The translations under genes and the position numbers were made by a program. Source: Streptomyces panaciradicis (lineage in GTDB: Bacteria > Actinomycetota > Actinomycetes > Streptomycetales > Streptomycetaceae). From it: a stretch of 64,000 bases of DNA. The notes under the pieces are model-generated. The model searched no databases. It was not told the DNA's origin and saw only the letters and a program-made list of their open reading frames with translations. Of this stretch, positions 62,869 to 64,000 are shown in pieces (the first letter of the stretch is position 1; each line of letters begins with the position of its first letter). Where the stretch lies: the NCBI RefSeq assembly GCF_023516615.1, contig NZ_JAMGBF010000029.1, positions 62,001 to 126,000 of the forward strand. The letters run 5' to 3'.

Positions 62869-64000
62869 TCAGCGTGTGTCCTCGAGCACGGCGTCCTCGA
62901 CGATCTTCTTCACGGAGGTCAGGTAGCGGGCGGCGTCCGCGCCGTCCACCAGCCGGTGGTCGTAGGAGAGCGAGAGGTGGACCAGTTCGCGGACACCGAT
63001 GAACTCCTCGTCGCCGTCCTGTACGACCGCCGGCCGTCTGACCACTGCTCCCACGCCCAGGATCGCCGCTTGGCGGGGTGGGACGATGAGGGTGTCGAAG
63101 AGGGCGCCGCGCGCTCCGGTGTCACAGACCGTGAAGGTGGCTCCGGACACGTCCGCGGGCGTGAGCCGGCCGGCCAGGGCGTGGCCGGTGAGGTCGTGGA
63201 CGGCACGGGCGATGCCGCTGACGGTCAGATCGCCCGCGCCCCGCACCACCGGGGTCACCGGCCCCTGATCGGTGTCGACGGTGATGCCGACGTTCTCGGT
63301 GTCGTAATACGTGATGGTCGCACCGCTCGTGTCGATCCTGGCGTTGATCACGGGATGTGCCTTGAGCGCCTGGGCGGCGGCCAGGACGAAGAACGGCATC
63401 GGTGTCAGGGCGAAGCCCTCGCGGCCCAGGAAGCCGTCCGCTGTTTGCCGCCACAGCCGCAGCAGGCCGGTGGCGTCGGCCTCGACGGTGGAGGTCAGCT
63501 GTGCCTGCTCCAGCAGTGCCTGCTTGAGACTGTCGCCGACGGCCTTGCGCAGCCGGGGGATGGCAGCGGTGTGACCGCGCAGGGTGGCCGTCGGCGGAGT
63601 CGCTGCCGTCGCTGCTGCTGGGAGCGGGGCGGGGGTCGGCGTCGTCGTCGGCGGCGGAACCAGTGGGCGCTGCTCGGGCGGCGCGGAGGACGGCTGCGCG
63701 ACCGGCGCCGGTGCAGAGACGGGCCGCGGCCCCGGAGCAGGGGCGGGAACAGCGAGGGGTGCGGGTTGCGGCGCCGGTGAGAGAGCGGACGGCTCTGCGG
63801 TCACCGGTGCGGCCGGGGCGGCGGTGACCGCGGTCGCCGCGGAGGGTTCGCCGTCGGGCGGGCCGATGACGGCGAGCTCGGCGCCCACTTCGACCGTCTC
63901 GTCCTCGCCGACGACGATGGTCAGCAGCACCCCCGTGGTGGGAGCGGGGATCTCGGTGTCCACCTTGTCGGTGGACACCTCCAGCAGTGGTTCGTCCTCC
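62869..64000 (-). CDS. Dihydrolipoamide acyltransferase E2 (5' end beyond window)
   Basis: At least 377 C-terminal residues are visible; the gene continues past 64000. A lipoyl domain with the modified lysine in LEVSTDKVDTEIPAP is followed by about 90 residues of Ala/Pro linker. The catalytic domain then starts at AIPRLRKAVGDSL and ends with the active-site SYDHRLVDGADAARYL. The peripheral (E3-binding) domain usually present between these parts is not recognisable. It probably belongs to a 2-oxo acid dehydrogenase complex whose E1 genes would be upstream, outside the window. Confidence 0.9.
   Translation of the reverse strand, partial: EDEPLLEVSTDKVDTEIPAPTTGVLLTIVVGEDETVEVGAELAVIGPPDGEPSAATAVTAAPAAPVTAEPSALSPAPQPAPLAVPAPAPGPRPVSAPAPVAQPSSAPPEQRPLVPPPTTTPTPAPLPAAATAATPPTATLRGHTAAIPRLRKAVGDSLKQALLEQAQLTSTVEADATGLLRLWRQTADGFLGREGFALTPMPFFVLAAAQALKAHPVINARIDTSGATITYYDTENVGITVDTDQGPVTPVVRGAGDLTVSGIARAVHDLTGHALAGRLTPADVSGATFTVCDTGARGALFDTLIVPPRQAAILGVGAVVRRPAVVQDGDEEFIGVRELVHLSLSYDHRLVDGADAARYLTSVKKIVEDAVLEDTR

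Noticed and set aside
63122..63128. TGTCACA inside the E2 gene
   Set aside because: It is within coding sequence and lacks the -10 element.
1..64000. tRNA, rRNA, CRISPR arrays and prophage structural genes
   Set aside because: None could be recognised by eye on either strand; a covariance-model scan would be needed for small RNAs.

Overview
The window is high-GC DNA typical of a Streptomyces-like actinomycete. Supporting signs are strong third-position G/C bias, GTG and TTG starts with good Shine-Dalgarno sites, a WhiB-like protein, three very large ATPase-type LuxR regulators, a PucR regulator, an LmbE/Mca-type deacetylase and many ECF, TetR and MarR regulators. No rRNA, tRNA or CRISPR array was seen. 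The sequence begins inside one gene (a LanB-type dehydratase) and ends inside another (an E2 acyltransferase).

1-16.5 kb: accessory region that looks like part of a RiPP (lanthipeptide- or thiopeptide-like) cluster. It holds a split LanB (glutamylation protein plus a separate small elimination-domain protein), a DrrAB-like exporter, an SDR, two large LuxR-type regulators, a second ABC-2 exporter co-transcribed with a DesKR/NarL-type two-component system, and a B12-binding-type radical SAM enzyme divergent from the second regulator. No precursor peptide was identified inside the window; it may lie upstream.

16.5-25.5 kb: mostly chromosomal housekeeping or accessory genes: a secreted endonuclease/exonuclease/phosphatase-fold protein, a P-loop kinase, a membrane metallophosphoesterase, an Mca/MshB-like deacetylase, and a PucR regulator divergent from a ferredoxin-reductase/acyl-CoA desaturase pair.

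25.7-27.5 kb: an IS200/IS605-type element. Its tnpA is broken by a 2-bp insertion, while tnpB (RNA-guided nuclease family) is intact.

27.5-36 kb: hypothetical genes, an SDR/TetR pair and a TetR/MFS efflux pair, each with candidate palindromic operators, an alpha/beta hydrolase, and relics of a MarR and a TetR gene.

36-45 kb: a distinctive block with a radical SAM sulfatase maturase (carrying a SEC-C tail), a cytoplasmic arylsulfatase with the CxPxR motif, small membrane proteins, a CPA1 antiporter and a glutamate decarboxylase.

45-50.5 kb: an AraC-type regulator, a RibD-fold reductase, an ABM-domain protein, a large secreted amidase and a coiled-coil/winged-helix protein.

50.7-59.5 kb: the most interesting regulatory region. 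An ECF41-like sigma factor with a SnoaL-type C-terminal extension, an FAD oxidoreductase and a WhiB-like gene are each preceded, on the same strand, by exactly the same motif, TGTCACA-N15-CGGTC. This closely resembles the known ECF41 promoter, so these genes probably form a small regulon. A second ECF sigma with a shortened C-terminus sits about 7 kb away, overlapping a MarR gene.

59.5-64 kb: a GC-rich 33-bp imperfect tandem repeat, a large LAL-type LuxR regulator and the 3' part of a lipoyl E2 acyltransferase that appears to lack the E3-binding domain.
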